The notes beneath the pieces are model-generated. The model ran no database searches and was not told where the DNA came from. It saw nothing but the letters and a program-made list of their open reading frames with translations. Positions 1-8,128 of a DNA stretch of 40,532 nt are shown one piece after another. A program made the translations under genes and the position numbers. The stretch lies in contig NZ_AOLI01000004.1 in assembly GCF_000336955.1 (NCBI RefSeq), positions 65,305 to 105,836 on the forward strand, written 5' to 3'. Each line of letters begins with the position of its first letter. Positions within the stretch are counted from its first letter, which is position 1. The DNA comes from Haloferax larsenii JCM 13917 (lineage in GTDB: Archaea > Halobacteriota > Halobacteria > Halobacteriales > Haloferacaceae).

Positions 1-54
1 GATGTTTCTTCGTTGCATTCGTCTCACGGGCTGAACTGGACGCCGCCCTGTACT

Positions 55-73
55 CCATTCGGGTGGATAAACC
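55..73 (-). promoter_or_regulatory. Possible promoter of a gene running off the left edge
   Basis: On the minus strand a TATA-like GTTTATC (66-72) follows the end of the VWA gene. A weak inverted repeat CCA-N6-TGG (55-66) touches it on the downstream side, like the promoters further right. Two ATG codons, at 58 and 18, open minus-strand frames that reach the window edge without a stop. A gene may therefore begin here, but too little is visible to name or confirm it. Confidence 0.3.
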
Positions 74-89
74 GAGGTGAGCGTGGAGT

Positions 90-2603
90 TCAGAAGCCGA
101 CGAGGAGGCTGGCGAACTGATCGAGTCGGTCGTCTAGCTGGTCCCCATCGTAGATCGTCGCTTCCCGCTCGTAATATGCGGCGAGTTCTGAGGCATCAGC
201 TGATAGCTTTCCTGTCTGAGTGTCAGTGGCGATCGTGAGAGCACAGATTGGGGCGGGGGATGCTCGGATCTGTTCGATGACGTCGTCGACGCTACTGGGC
301 TCTCCGTCGGTCACGGCGACTATGAGCGGTTCGTCGCGGTGGTCCTCTACGAACTGACTTGCAAGTTTGAGAGCGTCTGCCAACGGCGTGCCCCCGCCAC
401 AGTCCGTGTCCAGTAGCGTCGCCTGGATGTGTCGAGTCTCGACTGAGAACGGCTTTACGAGTCGGGCTTGGCTGTCGATGAAATCGACTATCGCGACATC
501 GATCCCCAGCCCTTCGGCGGCGACAGCGAACCGCGCTAGCGCCTTCGTTGCGACCTCGATCTTCGGGGGGTCGCCGTTCCGCATTGAGCCAGACCGGTCG
601 AGAACCAGCACTAGTGCGTATCGTTTCTCGCGCCCCGGCGTGTCGACCTTGCAGACCCGAGGGTCACCAATCAAAAGCCGATGTCCTGCAGTGGTATCGT
701 AGCTGCCGGCGGTCAAGCCTCGTCGGACACCACGTTGTCGGTCGAGACGGAGCTGTTTCTCGAGCGTGCCAGCAACCTGAGCAGCACCGTCTTCGATGTC
801 AGCCCACACGCCTGGTGGTGCGAGGTCGTCATTGACTGGGACGATCTCCAATTCGTCGAGCTGGCCTGGGCCCCCAGCAGTGCCGCCGGCTGCTTGATCG
901 TCTGAATTATCTCGGTCGAGTCGGCGGGCGAGGCCCTCCAGTTCGCGCTCTAGGGCGTCGGTGTCGATGCCCTCCCGATCTGCTTCGTCGTGAGCCGCTG
1001 TCCAGTCCGCTTCGAGTGCCCCTTTGTAGGCATCTTCCTCGTCAGCGGGATTCCGGTCGAGTGCCTCCGCGTGCGCTGGGACGGGGTCGGCAGTCGAGTC
1101 TATCTCCTCGTGGGGTGAGGGACTCGTAACCGGTGGCTCTCTTCCGTTATGATCCTGTTCCAGACCTTCTCGGGAGCCGGTTGTCTCTCTCGTTTCGCGG
1201 TCGTTCTGAGAAGCGTCGGCAGCGTCGAAGTCTCCGATGGTCGACTGACGTGCAGCAATAGAATCGTCATCCCTCTTCTCCTCCGCTGGGGACTGTCCAC
1301 GCTGCGGGGAATCGAGGTGTGATCCAGGTTGCTCAATGGTGCGAGCGAGTGCCCGCGCTCTCGTGTCTGTGGGGTTCGAGGTCTGCGACGGCTGGTCTTC
1401 ATCGCCGTCGGTCGGGCTTGGTGTCTCGTCGGGGCCGGTAGCTGACGTATCGGTGCCATGAGAACCAGGGGCCTGAGGAGACGGTGGTGCTTGGAGCTCC
1501 TCGTCGAATGAATCCGGAGTAATCGAGGGCTGGCTGAGGACGTCCTGGAATGGATCGTCAGTTGCGCTCCTGTCGAGTTGCGGGTATTCGTCGGTTCCGG
1601 AAGATTCAGATTCTGAGGAGGGATTGGAGTCTACATCAGATTCCTCAGACTCGCCCTGATCTGGGGACTGTGTTGATCCTTCGGAGCGCTCCTCTAGGAG
1701 TGGGAAAATTGCTGACTGCCACGTCTCGACGACCAATTGGGCTCGCCGTACAGATGCCGTCTTGTCGTGGCTGTGGGTGATATCGTCTGGTTCTGCACTC
1801 CGGATTTCGAGGGCATCCCGCGCTAACGCTTGGAGTGACTCCTGAACAGTGTCGAATCCCGAGGCATCCGTCTCCGACGCGAAGAGTATACGCTCATCAT
1901 CTTCGTCGAGAAGAACCTCTGTGATACCCGTCGGAAAGATTGCCCACTCGTAGAGGGCGCTCGTCACTGCATCCCAGAACGAGAAGAGGACTTGCTCGTC
2001 GTCAGGGATATCATCGGGAACCTGCGAGTGGATTCTGCGGGTGAGTTCGAGGCGTATCTCGGCGTTGTCGCTGAAGTTTGCTCCCTCGATCGCCTCCTGT
2101 TCGATGGCACCGTCCTCGATGATATTGACGAGGTCGTGAACCTGCTGGCGATAGTCGGAATCAATCTCGGATTCGAGGAGTTCTGCGATGGGGCCGATGG
2201 CTGTTTTGAGAATATGGAGTAGTTCGTGAAAGGCGAGACCGAACTGGTGGGCGTGGTCGGCTGTCAGCTGATCGTTCACCGGAATCCGGTCTATCGGTGC
2301 TGGTTCCGTCGTCACTAGAATGAGGAATTCAGCGTCGACGCTTTCGAGTAACTGTGCGGCCTGCTGCCGTTCAAAATCGGTTGCATCACTTCTTGCGAGC
2401 GCATCGGGTTCTGCAGGGAGGACCGCCGCGGTCTTGACGGCTGGCGTAAGAACGACTTCTACGTCGACACCTGAAGGCAGATGCCCGCAGATGAACGCCC
2501 GGAGCCTGTCGGCCCTACTAGCCGAGGTGCGAACGCGAGAGGCGGTATCGGGTGTGACCCTCTCTAATTGAAGTATTGTATCGGCTGAATGAGTATCGGA
2601 CAT
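90..2603 (-). CDS. VWA-domain protein with an N-terminal HELLH zincin-like motif
   Basis: An 837-residue protein, started at the ATG at 2603 because that codon lies 41 bp downstream of a TATA box; a longer frame from 2759 overlaps the upstream gene and has an un-halophilic basic leader. An HELLH motif (126-130) followed by an IIEDGAIE segment with Glu163 resembles zincin metallopeptidases. A long, very acidic Ser/Asp/Glu-rich linker (about 300-600) follows. The C-terminal von Willebrand A domain (about 663-837) has a complete metal-ion site: DRSGS (669-673), a Thr near 739 in GGGTP, and Asp near 766 in VTDGE. VWA proteins of this layout usually act with a MoxR/CobS-type AAA+ ATPase, and one is encoded immediately upstream. 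CobT-like chelatase subunits and DUF2201-type metallopeptidase/VWA proteins are the nearest families I can suggest. The substrate is unknown. Confidence 0.85.
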   Translation of the reverse strand: MSDTHSADTILQLERVTPDTASRVRTSASRADRLRAFICGHLPSGVDVEVVLTPAVKTAAVLPAEPDALARSDATDFERQQAAQLLESVDAEFLILVTTEPAPIDRIPVNDQLTADHAHQFGLAFHELLHILKTAIGPIAELLESEIDSDYRQQVHDLVNIIEDGAIEQEAIEGANFSDNAEIRLELTRRIHSQVPDDIPDDEQVLFSFWDAVTSALYEWAIFPTGITEVLLDEDDERILFASETDASGFDTVQESLQALARDALEIRSAEPDDITHSHDKTASVRRAQLVVETWQSAIFPLLEERSEGSTQSPDQGESEESDVDSNPSSESESSGTDEYPQLDRSATDDPFQDVLSQPSITPDSFDEELQAPPSPQAPGSHGTDTSATGPDETPSPTDGDEDQPSQTSNPTDTRARALARTIEQPGSHLDSPQRGQSPAEEKRDDDSIAARQSTIGDFDAADASQNDRETRETTGSREGLEQDHNGREPPVTSPSPHEEIDSTADPVPAHAEALDRNPADEEDAYKGALEADWTAAHDEADREGIDTDALERELEGLARRLDRDNSDDQAAGGTAGGPGQLDELEIVPVNDDLAPPGVWADIEDGAAQVAGTLEKQLRLDRQRGVRRGLTAGSYDTTAGHRLLIGDPRVCKVDTPGREKRYALVLVLDRSGSMRNGDPPKIEVATKALARFAVAAEGLGIDVAIVDFIDSQARLVKPFSVETRHIQATLLDTDCGGGTPLADALKLASQFVEDHRDEPLIVAVTDGEPSSVDDVIEQIRASPAPICALTIATDTQTGKLSADASELAAYYEREATIYDGDQLDDRLDQFASLLVGF

Positions 2604-2630
2604 ACGAATGCACGAGGGGCGCTCCCTCGA

Positions 2631-2649
2631 TCCCTTTGGGATGTTAAAC
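2631..2649 (-). promoter_or_regulatory. TATA box plus inverted repeat before the VWA gene
   Basis: Coding strand: GTTTAA (2644-2649), then the inverted repeat TCCC-TTT-GGGA (2631-2641), 28-38 bp before the ATG. The repeat lies where a bound protein would block the initiation complex. The same layout occurs before the AAA+, DUF932-like, PCNA, TFB-operon and RPA genes. Confidence 0.55.
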
Positions 2650-2692
2650 TGAGACGGACGAAAAATAGCGGACAACACTGTTTCACAGGGAA

Positions 2693-4303
2693 TTACAGAT
2701 AGTCGTTCAGTGTTTCGTAGGCATCCTCTGGATACTGATTCGGCTCGGCGACCGCCCACACCTCGTTCTTCACCGCTGCCTTCGGTGAGGCGCCGTCTTC
2801 GATGTGCTCACAGAGAATCGTCAGGTTCCGAGTCGAGAGCGTTGGCCAGCTCTCATTCCGCCGGGTCTGATGAGCAAACTGGACGATCTTCCTGAGCGTC
2901 CCGCGATCCACGACTTCGTGACTGGTATTCACCTGTGCATCCAGCGTGACGACCTCTTCCTCGACGTCCTGAATGTAGGGCTGCTCTAGCGCTCGGAACC
3001 GGCCACGAGTGGCCGAGTTCATCGGCTCGGAATCACGGTACTCCCTGGTCGGCGGGTTCATCGTAATCACAATTCGCGCAGACGGATGAGGTTCGACCAA
3101 CTCACCGTGGGCCTTCACGAGGAGTTTTCCCTCATTGAGCAGGCGGTGTAGAGACATCGCGGCGCCGGCTCGCATCACTGGAAACTCATTGAGCACCAGC
3201 ACCGACCCGTTCAGAAGCGCTTGCTTTGCGGGACCGTTCCGCGGTGCAATTAGCCCGTCCTCAGTGGGGGTGAGCGGTCCGAAGAGATCCTCCGTGTGGG
3301 TTGCCTCGTCACAGTCTACCGAGACGTAGCCCCGATTCGTCCGGTGACACAGGTACTTGACCAGATAGTTCTTCCCGGAGCCTCGAGGGCCAACAATCCG
3401 AACTGGAACCAGCCCACGAGCGAGTTTCTTCGCGAGGAGTTCGTCGAGCGGAAGTTGAAGCCGTGGTTCGGTCGGCACTGCTGGCGGGACGACGTCGCCC
3501 GCTTCGTCGACTGGGAGGGCGTCATCACCGGCGTCAGGATGTGTCGCTGCCTTCGGTACGTCAGGATGGTCAGGGTTATCGAGGATGTGGAGGCCTGTTG
3601 GGACAGGATCCTGTGCATTCCGCCCAATATCGGACACGTACTGTACGTCGACGGCATCAGGCGATAAGCCATCCGTGCGGTAGCGTGGTTCCCCTACGGG
3701 TTCGTTGGCAGTCGTAATGTCGAGAACTCGAGCGACACCGTGCCTCCCAGTTTCATCAAGGCGTTGGGAGTACCGGGCGTCGGCAGCTCGCGAAAGCCAC
3801 ACACCGACCGGAACGTGCCGAGGAGCGGCCTGAATAATCGCTTCTGCTCGGCTCTCTGTTAGCGTGCCAGTCAGATTCGCAAGCTCAGCGACTTCCGCGT
3901 CGACTAGCTCGGTGAACGTCGTGTAGCCTGCGTTTCTGAGTGCAGTCGCAATGCTTTCGGTGACGACATCGAGAATTTCGAAATCGTCACCCGCAGACGC
4001 GCCAGCGGGACCACCGAACGCTTCCGTAATCACGGGCGGCTCTGGACCCTGTGGAGAAACGCCGACGATTGTCGTGCTCCCACCAGACCCCCGGTCGAGC
4101 GTGAACGTTCCATCCGCTGCTCCAGCATCGAGGAGGTCGGCGGCCTCTTGCTCACCGATATCGACGTAATCACAGACTCGAAGCGTAACGCGTTCGACCG
4201 GGACCGTCCCACCCTCGCGCTTGAGGAGGCGATGCACCAGGTGCGAAAGGACGACGAGCGGTTCTGGCGAGTCGATCGTCGAGTCGGGTTCTGATGAAGA
4301 CAT
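2693..4303 (-). CDS. MoxR/CobS-type AAA+ ATPase with a helix-hairpin-helix
   Basis: A 536-residue protein. The first 100 residues look like a winged-helix or helical segment. A helix-hairpin-helix resembling the Rad51 N-terminal type follows (about 110-152). The AAA_5 core spans about 290-500, with P-loop GPRGSGKN (315-322), Walker B LVLNEF (Asn382-Glu383), sensor 1 Asn in ITMNPP (about 425), and Arg-finger candidates around 443-445. The P-loop ends in Asn rather than Thr/Ser, and the Walker B Asp is Asn while the catalytic Glu stays. It precedes the VWA gene by 89 bp in the same direction; AAA+/VWA pairs remodel or metallate client proteins in known systems. The ATG at 4303 lies about 50 bp after a TATA box. 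The fold is near certain, the client unknown. Confidence 0.9.
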   Translation of the reverse strand: MSSSEPDSTIDSPEPLVVLSHLVHRLLKREGGTVPVERVTLRVCDYVDIGEQEAADLLDAGAADGTFTLDRGSGGSTTIVGVSPQGPEPPVITEAFGGPAGASAGDDFEILDVVTESIATALRNAGYTTFTELVDAEVAELANLTGTLTESRAEAIIQAAPRHVPVGVWLSRAADARYSQRLDETGRHGVARVLDITTANEPVGEPRYRTDGLSPDAVDVQYVSDIGRNAQDPVPTGLHILDNPDHPDVPKAATHPDAGDDALPVDEAGDVVPPAVPTEPRLQLPLDELLAKKLARGLVPVRIVGPRGSGKNYLVKYLCHRTNRGYVSVDCDEATHTEDLFGPLTPTEDGLIAPRNGPAKQALLNGSVLVLNEFPVMRAGAAMSLHRLLNEGKLLVKAHGELVEPHPSARIVITMNPPTREYRDSEPMNSATRGRFRALEQPYIQDVEEEVVTLDAQVNTSHEVVDRGTLRKIVQFAHQTRRNESWPTLSTRNLTILCEHIEDGASPKAAVKNEVWAVAEPNQYPEDAYETLNDYL

Positions 4304-4339
4304 AGTTCGTATGCGAGACTCTGTTAGGAGCCCCGTCGC

Positions 4340-4359
4340 CCGCTTTCGGACTGATAAAT
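4340..4359 (-). promoter_or_regulatory. TATA box plus inverted repeat before the AAA+ gene
   Basis: Coding strand ATTTATC (4353-4359) is followed by the dyad CCG-CTTT-CGG (4340-4349, + strand). Spacing matches the VWA, PCNA and RPA promoters. The element lies just before the DUF932-like gene's stop (4367), so the AAA+ gene can be transcribed independently. Confidence 0.5.
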
Positions 4360-4366
4360 ACCAGCT

Positions 4367-5863
4367 TCAAGACGAGCCTTCAATGTCGTCGAGGCGGTGC
4401 TGAACCCGGTCGTGCAGTCGCTGAGCGGCTCCGTCAGTGAGATTCGCTTCTGTATCAACCTCGATGCCAGGAATATCGACAACGTCTTCGAGCGCGTCGC
4501 TGAGCGTCTGCTGGTTGGCTGGCAGGACACGCTCTTCGGGTTCGTCAGTTTGCCGGTCGTGTTCCTTCATCGCCAGTTGAATCATCATCGCTGGTTTTCG
4601 AAGCAGTTCGCCAGCGACCTCGAGATACTCTTGATGGGTATTCGATGCCCAGGACCCCTCGTACTCATCGAGGAGTGCGATCAACAGGGAGAGCTGGAGG
4701 TTGTAAACGGTTGGTCGCGACGATGGAGACGCCAGCGTCGTGGCTCGGTCCGCAGCGGCCTCGGCGTACCTGTTGGCGACGCCCCAGTAGCGGTAGCAGG
4801 TAGCCGTATCGAATGGAAGCTCGTCGAAGTCGTAGGCGATGGCCCGCGTTCTTCGGATCGCCAAATCGACTCTCACCAGGCGGTCGGCGATGTCGTCATA
4901 GATCGCCTTCCACCACTCGTTGATCGGAACTCTGTTGTTCGCCCGTTCGTGGTCGGCGTCGGTGGCCCGACCGTAGTGACGGCGAGTGTACCGCTTGCCC
5001 GTGTCGGGGACGATAGTCCCGGTCTCGGGGAAGTAGAGGATCGGTTTCGCCCACAGTGTTTGTGTCCCCCGGAAATCGTAGCCGGTCTCGAATCCCCCAT
5101 AGACGACGAGATCCGATTCGGTTGTCCCAGAGACGCTGGTGACGCCGTCGATATCCTCCTCTATCTCAGGCTCTTCACTTGCTGTGACGGTGTGTTCGAG
5201 ACCGGGACAGACGACGAACATCTTGAGGAGTCCACCCCAGTCGCGGTAGCTTGCCCAGCCGAACGCGCCGGTTTCTCCTCGTTGCTGGAGTGCTCCCACG
5301 ATTGGTAGGTACGCCTCTTGCGGATTGATGATAGAGTATCGATCCGAGGCGATCTGCCAGCGGAACTTGACATCGAAGCCCAGCGCACACAGCGCCTTGC
5401 GACGTTCGTCGACGATATCCTTGTGATCTCGGACACGAACCAACGGGTTGGACGACGCGTCCGTGGCGATCTCCGAGAGGGACTGACCGGTCGCCGTCTC
5501 CAGCGTATCGATATCCAGACCCTCGACGTTGCGGAGAGCTTCGACATCGAGGGTCCCGTCGACACCGACGAACTCGTTTGTGGCCCAGAGTTCACCTGAA
5601 CTCGCTTGAGGGAGGACGCTAAGAACGTCTTTCAGGGAACGAGGATTCTGATCGAGACACCCCGTTTCTGGTGAAACATCGTCTGGATACTCCGCGTCGT
5701 CTGCCGACGTCAACCCTGCAAATGCGTGCGTTGCTTCCTGATCCAGGAGGTCGAGGACTGACATGGATGCAACAACTGATTGATGGTTATCCTCGCCCGA
5801 ACGGGAATTCGACGTGGAGTTCTCTCGCTTGCGGCTCGCTTCTGACTGTGTATGTGTCGACAT
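4367..5863 (-). CDS. DUF932-like phage/plasmid protein
   Basis: A 498-residue protein with a polar Ser/Asn-rich start and a probable globular core from about residue 100 to 470. The stretches around DRYSIINPQEAYLP, GGFETGYDFRG and RRHYGRA resemble the order of conserved blocks in DUF932 proteins of phages and plasmids (a 'sDrYsvv' block, an 'NSyDGs' block, then a 'kHt' block). The match is by eye and distant. DUF932 proteins commonly sit in replication or early regions of mobile elements but have no settled activity. It is followed after 63 bp by the AAA+ and VWA genes, so the three may form one functional group. A well-placed TATA box and dyad lie about 60-85 bp before the ATG. Confidence 0.75.
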   Translation of the reverse strand: MSTHTQSEASRKRENSTSNSRSGEDNHQSVVASMSVLDLLDQEATHAFAGLTSADDAEYPDDVSPETGCLDQNPRSLKDVLSVLPQASSGELWATNEFVGVDGTLDVEALRNVEGLDIDTLETATGQSLSEIATDASSNPLVRVRDHKDIVDERRKALCALGFDVKFRWQIASDRYSIINPQEAYLPIVGALQQRGETGAFGWASYRDWGGLLKMFVVCPGLEHTVTASEEPEIEEDIDGVTSVSGTTESDLVVYGGFETGYDFRGTQTLWAKPILYFPETGTIVPDTGKRYTRRHYGRATDADHERANNRVPINEWWKAIYDDIADRLVRVDLAIRRTRAIAYDFDELPFDTATCYRYWGVANRYAEAAADRATTLASPSSRPTVYNLQLSLLIALLDEYEGSWASNTHQEYLEVAGELLRKPAMMIQLAMKEHDRQTDEPEERVLPANQQTLSDALEDVVDIPGIEVDTEANLTDGAAQRLHDRVQHRLDDIEGSS

Positions 5864-5921
5864 GGCGAATCAGATGGGAAACAGTCGAGGCCAGTTGTAG
5901 TGGACACCCGACGAGTCTTCC

Positions 5922-5947
5922 CCTCACCCGATTGAGGATGGTAAAAT
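5922..5947 (-). promoter_or_regulatory. TATA box plus inverted repeat before the DUF932-like gene
   Basis: Coding strand ATTTTAC (5941-5947) is followed after 3 bp by the dyad CCTCA-N6-TGAGG (5922-5937). The loop is longer than in the sister promoters, but the position relative to the TATA box is the same. Confidence 0.5.
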
Positions 5948-5971
5948 GGGGCGGCGCTGTCTCATCCGGCA

Positions 5972-6835
5972 CTACCCCGAAGCGGATGCCGATGGATCTC
6001 CTGTCGTACCTGTGTGCTCTTCATCTTCACCAGTATCCTCACTCAGGAGCGTCTCTTGATCGTCGTCGTAGCGTGGGATATATTCTTCACCGCCGAACCA
6101 GCGAATGAGCGTCGGCCGAAGACGTCGAATGCTTTCCTCAGTCGATTCGCCGACGTGGTCGACAGTCCTGAGCGTCGTGGCGTAGCAGGCCCAAGCCGCG
6201 AACGCGCCCATCGTCTCGAACTCATCAGCGATGGCCCGCTTGGCGGCAGCGGAAGTCAGCCGACCATGTGTCGAGAGCCACTGCTTCGACAGTGATTCGG
6301 AAGCAGGGTCACGATTCTCCAATCGGATTTCCTGGAGTCGATGCAAGTTCCCCCTGGTGTCTCCCTTCTTCCAGAGGACCTCGTCGTATCGTCGGACCAG
6401 AGCAAGTTCGTCAGCGTAAGTGATCGAGTCCAGATCGACCGTTTCGATGTCGATGTCATCCGGTTGTGGAGCGGTGTTGTCCGGATAGTCCCTGTGAAGG
6501 TACTGTTCACGAAAGCTCGACTCGCGGAGGTCCTGAAGACGAATCGACCACTCATCACCGCTCAGTTCCCGCCTGACGAAGTTCTCTGCGAACAGGTGAT
6601 AGTCATCGATTGCAACTTCGACCCCGAGAGCGGAAGCGAGCAGGGCGATAGCGAGTTGGCAAGCGCGTTCTGGAGCCGCGTCCGGACCCCAATCGAACCC
6701 GCCCGGTGACACCGAATGTACCATCAGGTGTTTGTCGAGGAGATCTTCGCCGGCGTAGACGAGACAGCCCCCAAGTGTGCGTTCTCCTCGATATCGCCGT
6801 GCTCGGTACTTCGACTGTGAGTAGCTAGTATTCAT
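5972..6835 (-). CDS. DUF6166-domain protein
   Basis: A 287-residue protein. The first ~85 residues carry the pattern of DUF6166, a small domain frequent in haloarchaea: YRGERTLGG, a segment around HSVSPGGFDWGP, then ERACQLAIALLA. The rest is charged and mostly helical, without a motif I recognise. It starts 27 bp after the PCNA stop codon on the same strand with no obvious promoter, so it is probably co-transcribed with the clamp gene. DUF6166 has no established function. Its coupling to PCNA suggests a part in DNA handling, which is inference only. Confidence 0.8.
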   Translation of the reverse strand: MNTSYSQSKYRARRYRGERTLGGCLVYAGEDLLDKHLMVHSVSPGGFDWGPDAAPERACQLAIALLASALGVEVAIDDYHLFAENFVRRELSGDEWSIRLQDLRESSFREQYLHRDYPDNTAPQPDDIDIETVDLDSITYADELALVRRYDEVLWKKGDTRGNLHRLQEIRLENRDPASESLSKQWLSTHGRLTSAAAKRAIADEFETMGAFAAWACYATTLRTVDHVGESTEESIRRLRPTLIRWFGGEEYIPRYDDDQETLLSEDTGEDEEHTGTTGDPSASASG

Positions 6836-6862
6836 AGTGCGTGGAAAACCACCTGGGAGCGG

Positions 6863-7969
6863 TTACGTCTCGATACGGGGAGCCAGCATCCGAGTCATCG
6901 ACCCTGCATCATCGTCGAGGTCGTACGAGAGCATGATGGGGAACTCACTCCCGAAGTCAACTGTGACGCTAGCCCCCTTGGGGATTGTTCGGACAATCTT
7001 TTTCATGTAGTCGAGGCTGAACAGCGACGAAGCTTCAGCGAACGTGGCCTGGTCGAGCTTCTCCTCATCGAGTTGGAAGTCGACAGTGTCGGTATCACCT
7101 TCTGCCTCGATTCTGAGGACCTCTTCGTCTGCGTCCATCCGGAATCCGACGTGATCGGCAACGAGGTCTGAAGCTTTGACTCCTTGCTGGAGGACGTCGC
7201 GGTCGAGCGTAGCGCTCGCTGGGAGTTCCAGCTCAGGAAGCGTCGGCTCTGCTCTGATAGTCGATGGATCGAGGCAAGCCATTCGGAACTCGATGCCGTC
7301 GACGAAGACGACCAGCTTGCGTGTCTCTCTATCGAGGCTGAACTGGACGAGATCGTCTTTCTTTGCGAGGTTCACGGGATCGGCGAAGCGGTCCAGGTCG
7401 AGACCGAGGACACCCGGAGTAGCATCGTACGACTCGAATGCCGAAGCATTCAGAGTGAGATCGTCCATCGCGACGTTGGCGGGATCGACTGCACGGACGC
7501 GGATACCGGATTCGTCGATCTTGAATCGGGCTTCGTCGACGTTTGCGCGAAGTGCCTTGAGGATAGTCTTGAGAGGACTCGCCTGGATGGTTGCTCGAAA
7601 CGTCGACGGCGGCTCTGAGGGTATCTCATCCGTCGCTTCCTCTCCATCAGTATCGATATCTGCATCTGGTCCTTCCTCTGTCCCGGATGCGAGATCTCGG
7701 GCTTGCTCCAGCCAGTCTACAGCCTGTTCCACGCTGACGTTTGCAAACTCCGCAATTGTCTCGGAGTCAGCGGCTTCGAGAGCCTCGATCGTTGAGATTC
7801 CTTGTTCGTGCAGACGGGCCGCTTGTTCCGTATCGAGACCAGAGATGTCGACGACATCCGGTAGTTGTTCCGAGGGTTCCGGAACAGTCTCGGACCGTTC
7901 AGATGCATCTGAACGGTTGTTCTCAGGCTGTTCGTTGTCAGAGCGGTCTGTGGGTGTTTCTATACTCAT
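6863..7969 (-). CDS. pcn: PCNA sliding clamp with N-terminal helix-hairpin-helix extension
   Basis: A 368-residue protein in three parts. An acidic tail (1-35) is followed by a helix-hairpin-helix region (about 38-94, GLDTEQAARLHEQGIST then IAEFANVSVEQA). An acidic linker leads to a complete PCNA (about 123-368). The clamp shows the DESGIRVRAVDPANVAMDD block of domain 1, the interdomain loop around CLDPSTIRAEP and a normal C-terminus near LAPRIET; about 246 residues is the usual archaeal length. Cellular haloarchaeal PCNA has no such N-terminal domain. The clamp presumably tethers polymerase and repair proteins to DNA, and the added domain may give DNA or partner binding. It has its own TATA-plus-dyad promoter and about 65 bp of leader, and the DUF6166 gene follows it. 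Confidence 0.93.
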   Translation of the reverse strand: MSIETPTDRSDNEQPENNRSDASERSETVPEPSEQLPDVVDISGLDTEQAARLHEQGISTIEALEAADSETIAEFANVSVEQAVDWLEQARDLASGTEEGPDADIDTDGEEATDEIPSEPPSTFRATIQASPLKTILKALRANVDEARFKIDESGIRVRAVDPANVAMDDLTLNASAFESYDATPGVLGLDLDRFADPVNLAKKDDLVQFSLDRETRKLVVFVDGIEFRMACLDPSTIRAEPTLPELELPASATLDRDVLQQGVKASDLVADHVGFRMDADEEVLRIEAEGDTDTVDFQLDEEKLDQATFAEASSLFSLDYMKKIVRTIPKGASVTVDFGSEFPIMLSYDLDDDAGSMTRMLAPRIET

Positions 7970-8044
7970 AAGCTTCTATGGCGCGATAGAGCGAAAGCAC
8001 GAGTTCAGACGGACAGTCGTGGAGTCAACTCGCCTTTCCCTCAG

Positions 8045-8064
8045 TCTCTTTAGAGATGATAAAT
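8045..8064 (-). promoter_or_regulatory. TATA box plus inverted repeat before the PCNA gene
   Basis: Coding strand ATTTATC (8058-8064), then the dyad TCTC-TTTA-GAGA (8045-8056, + strand). The TATA box is itself bracketed by GAGAT (8053-8057) and ATCTC (8063-8067), so two nested symmetries are present. It is a clear member of the shared promoter type. Confidence 0.6.
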
Positions 8065-8128
8065 CTCGACTCAGGAGTACCGGCCGAGATACGGCTCACG
8101 ACGCGAGAAGTACAACGAGCATCTGGAG

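Noticed and set aside
90-2759. Longer form of the VWA gene starting at 2759
   Set aside because: The extra 52 residues are basic and un-halophilic, overlap the AAA+ gene and would place the promoter inside the coding region.
4397-5308. Long plus-strand open frame (303 codons)
   Set aside because: It lies opposite the DUF932-like gene. Its composition (Cys-, Arg- and Val-rich) is that of an antisense shadow in GC-rich DNA, and it has no promoter or family.
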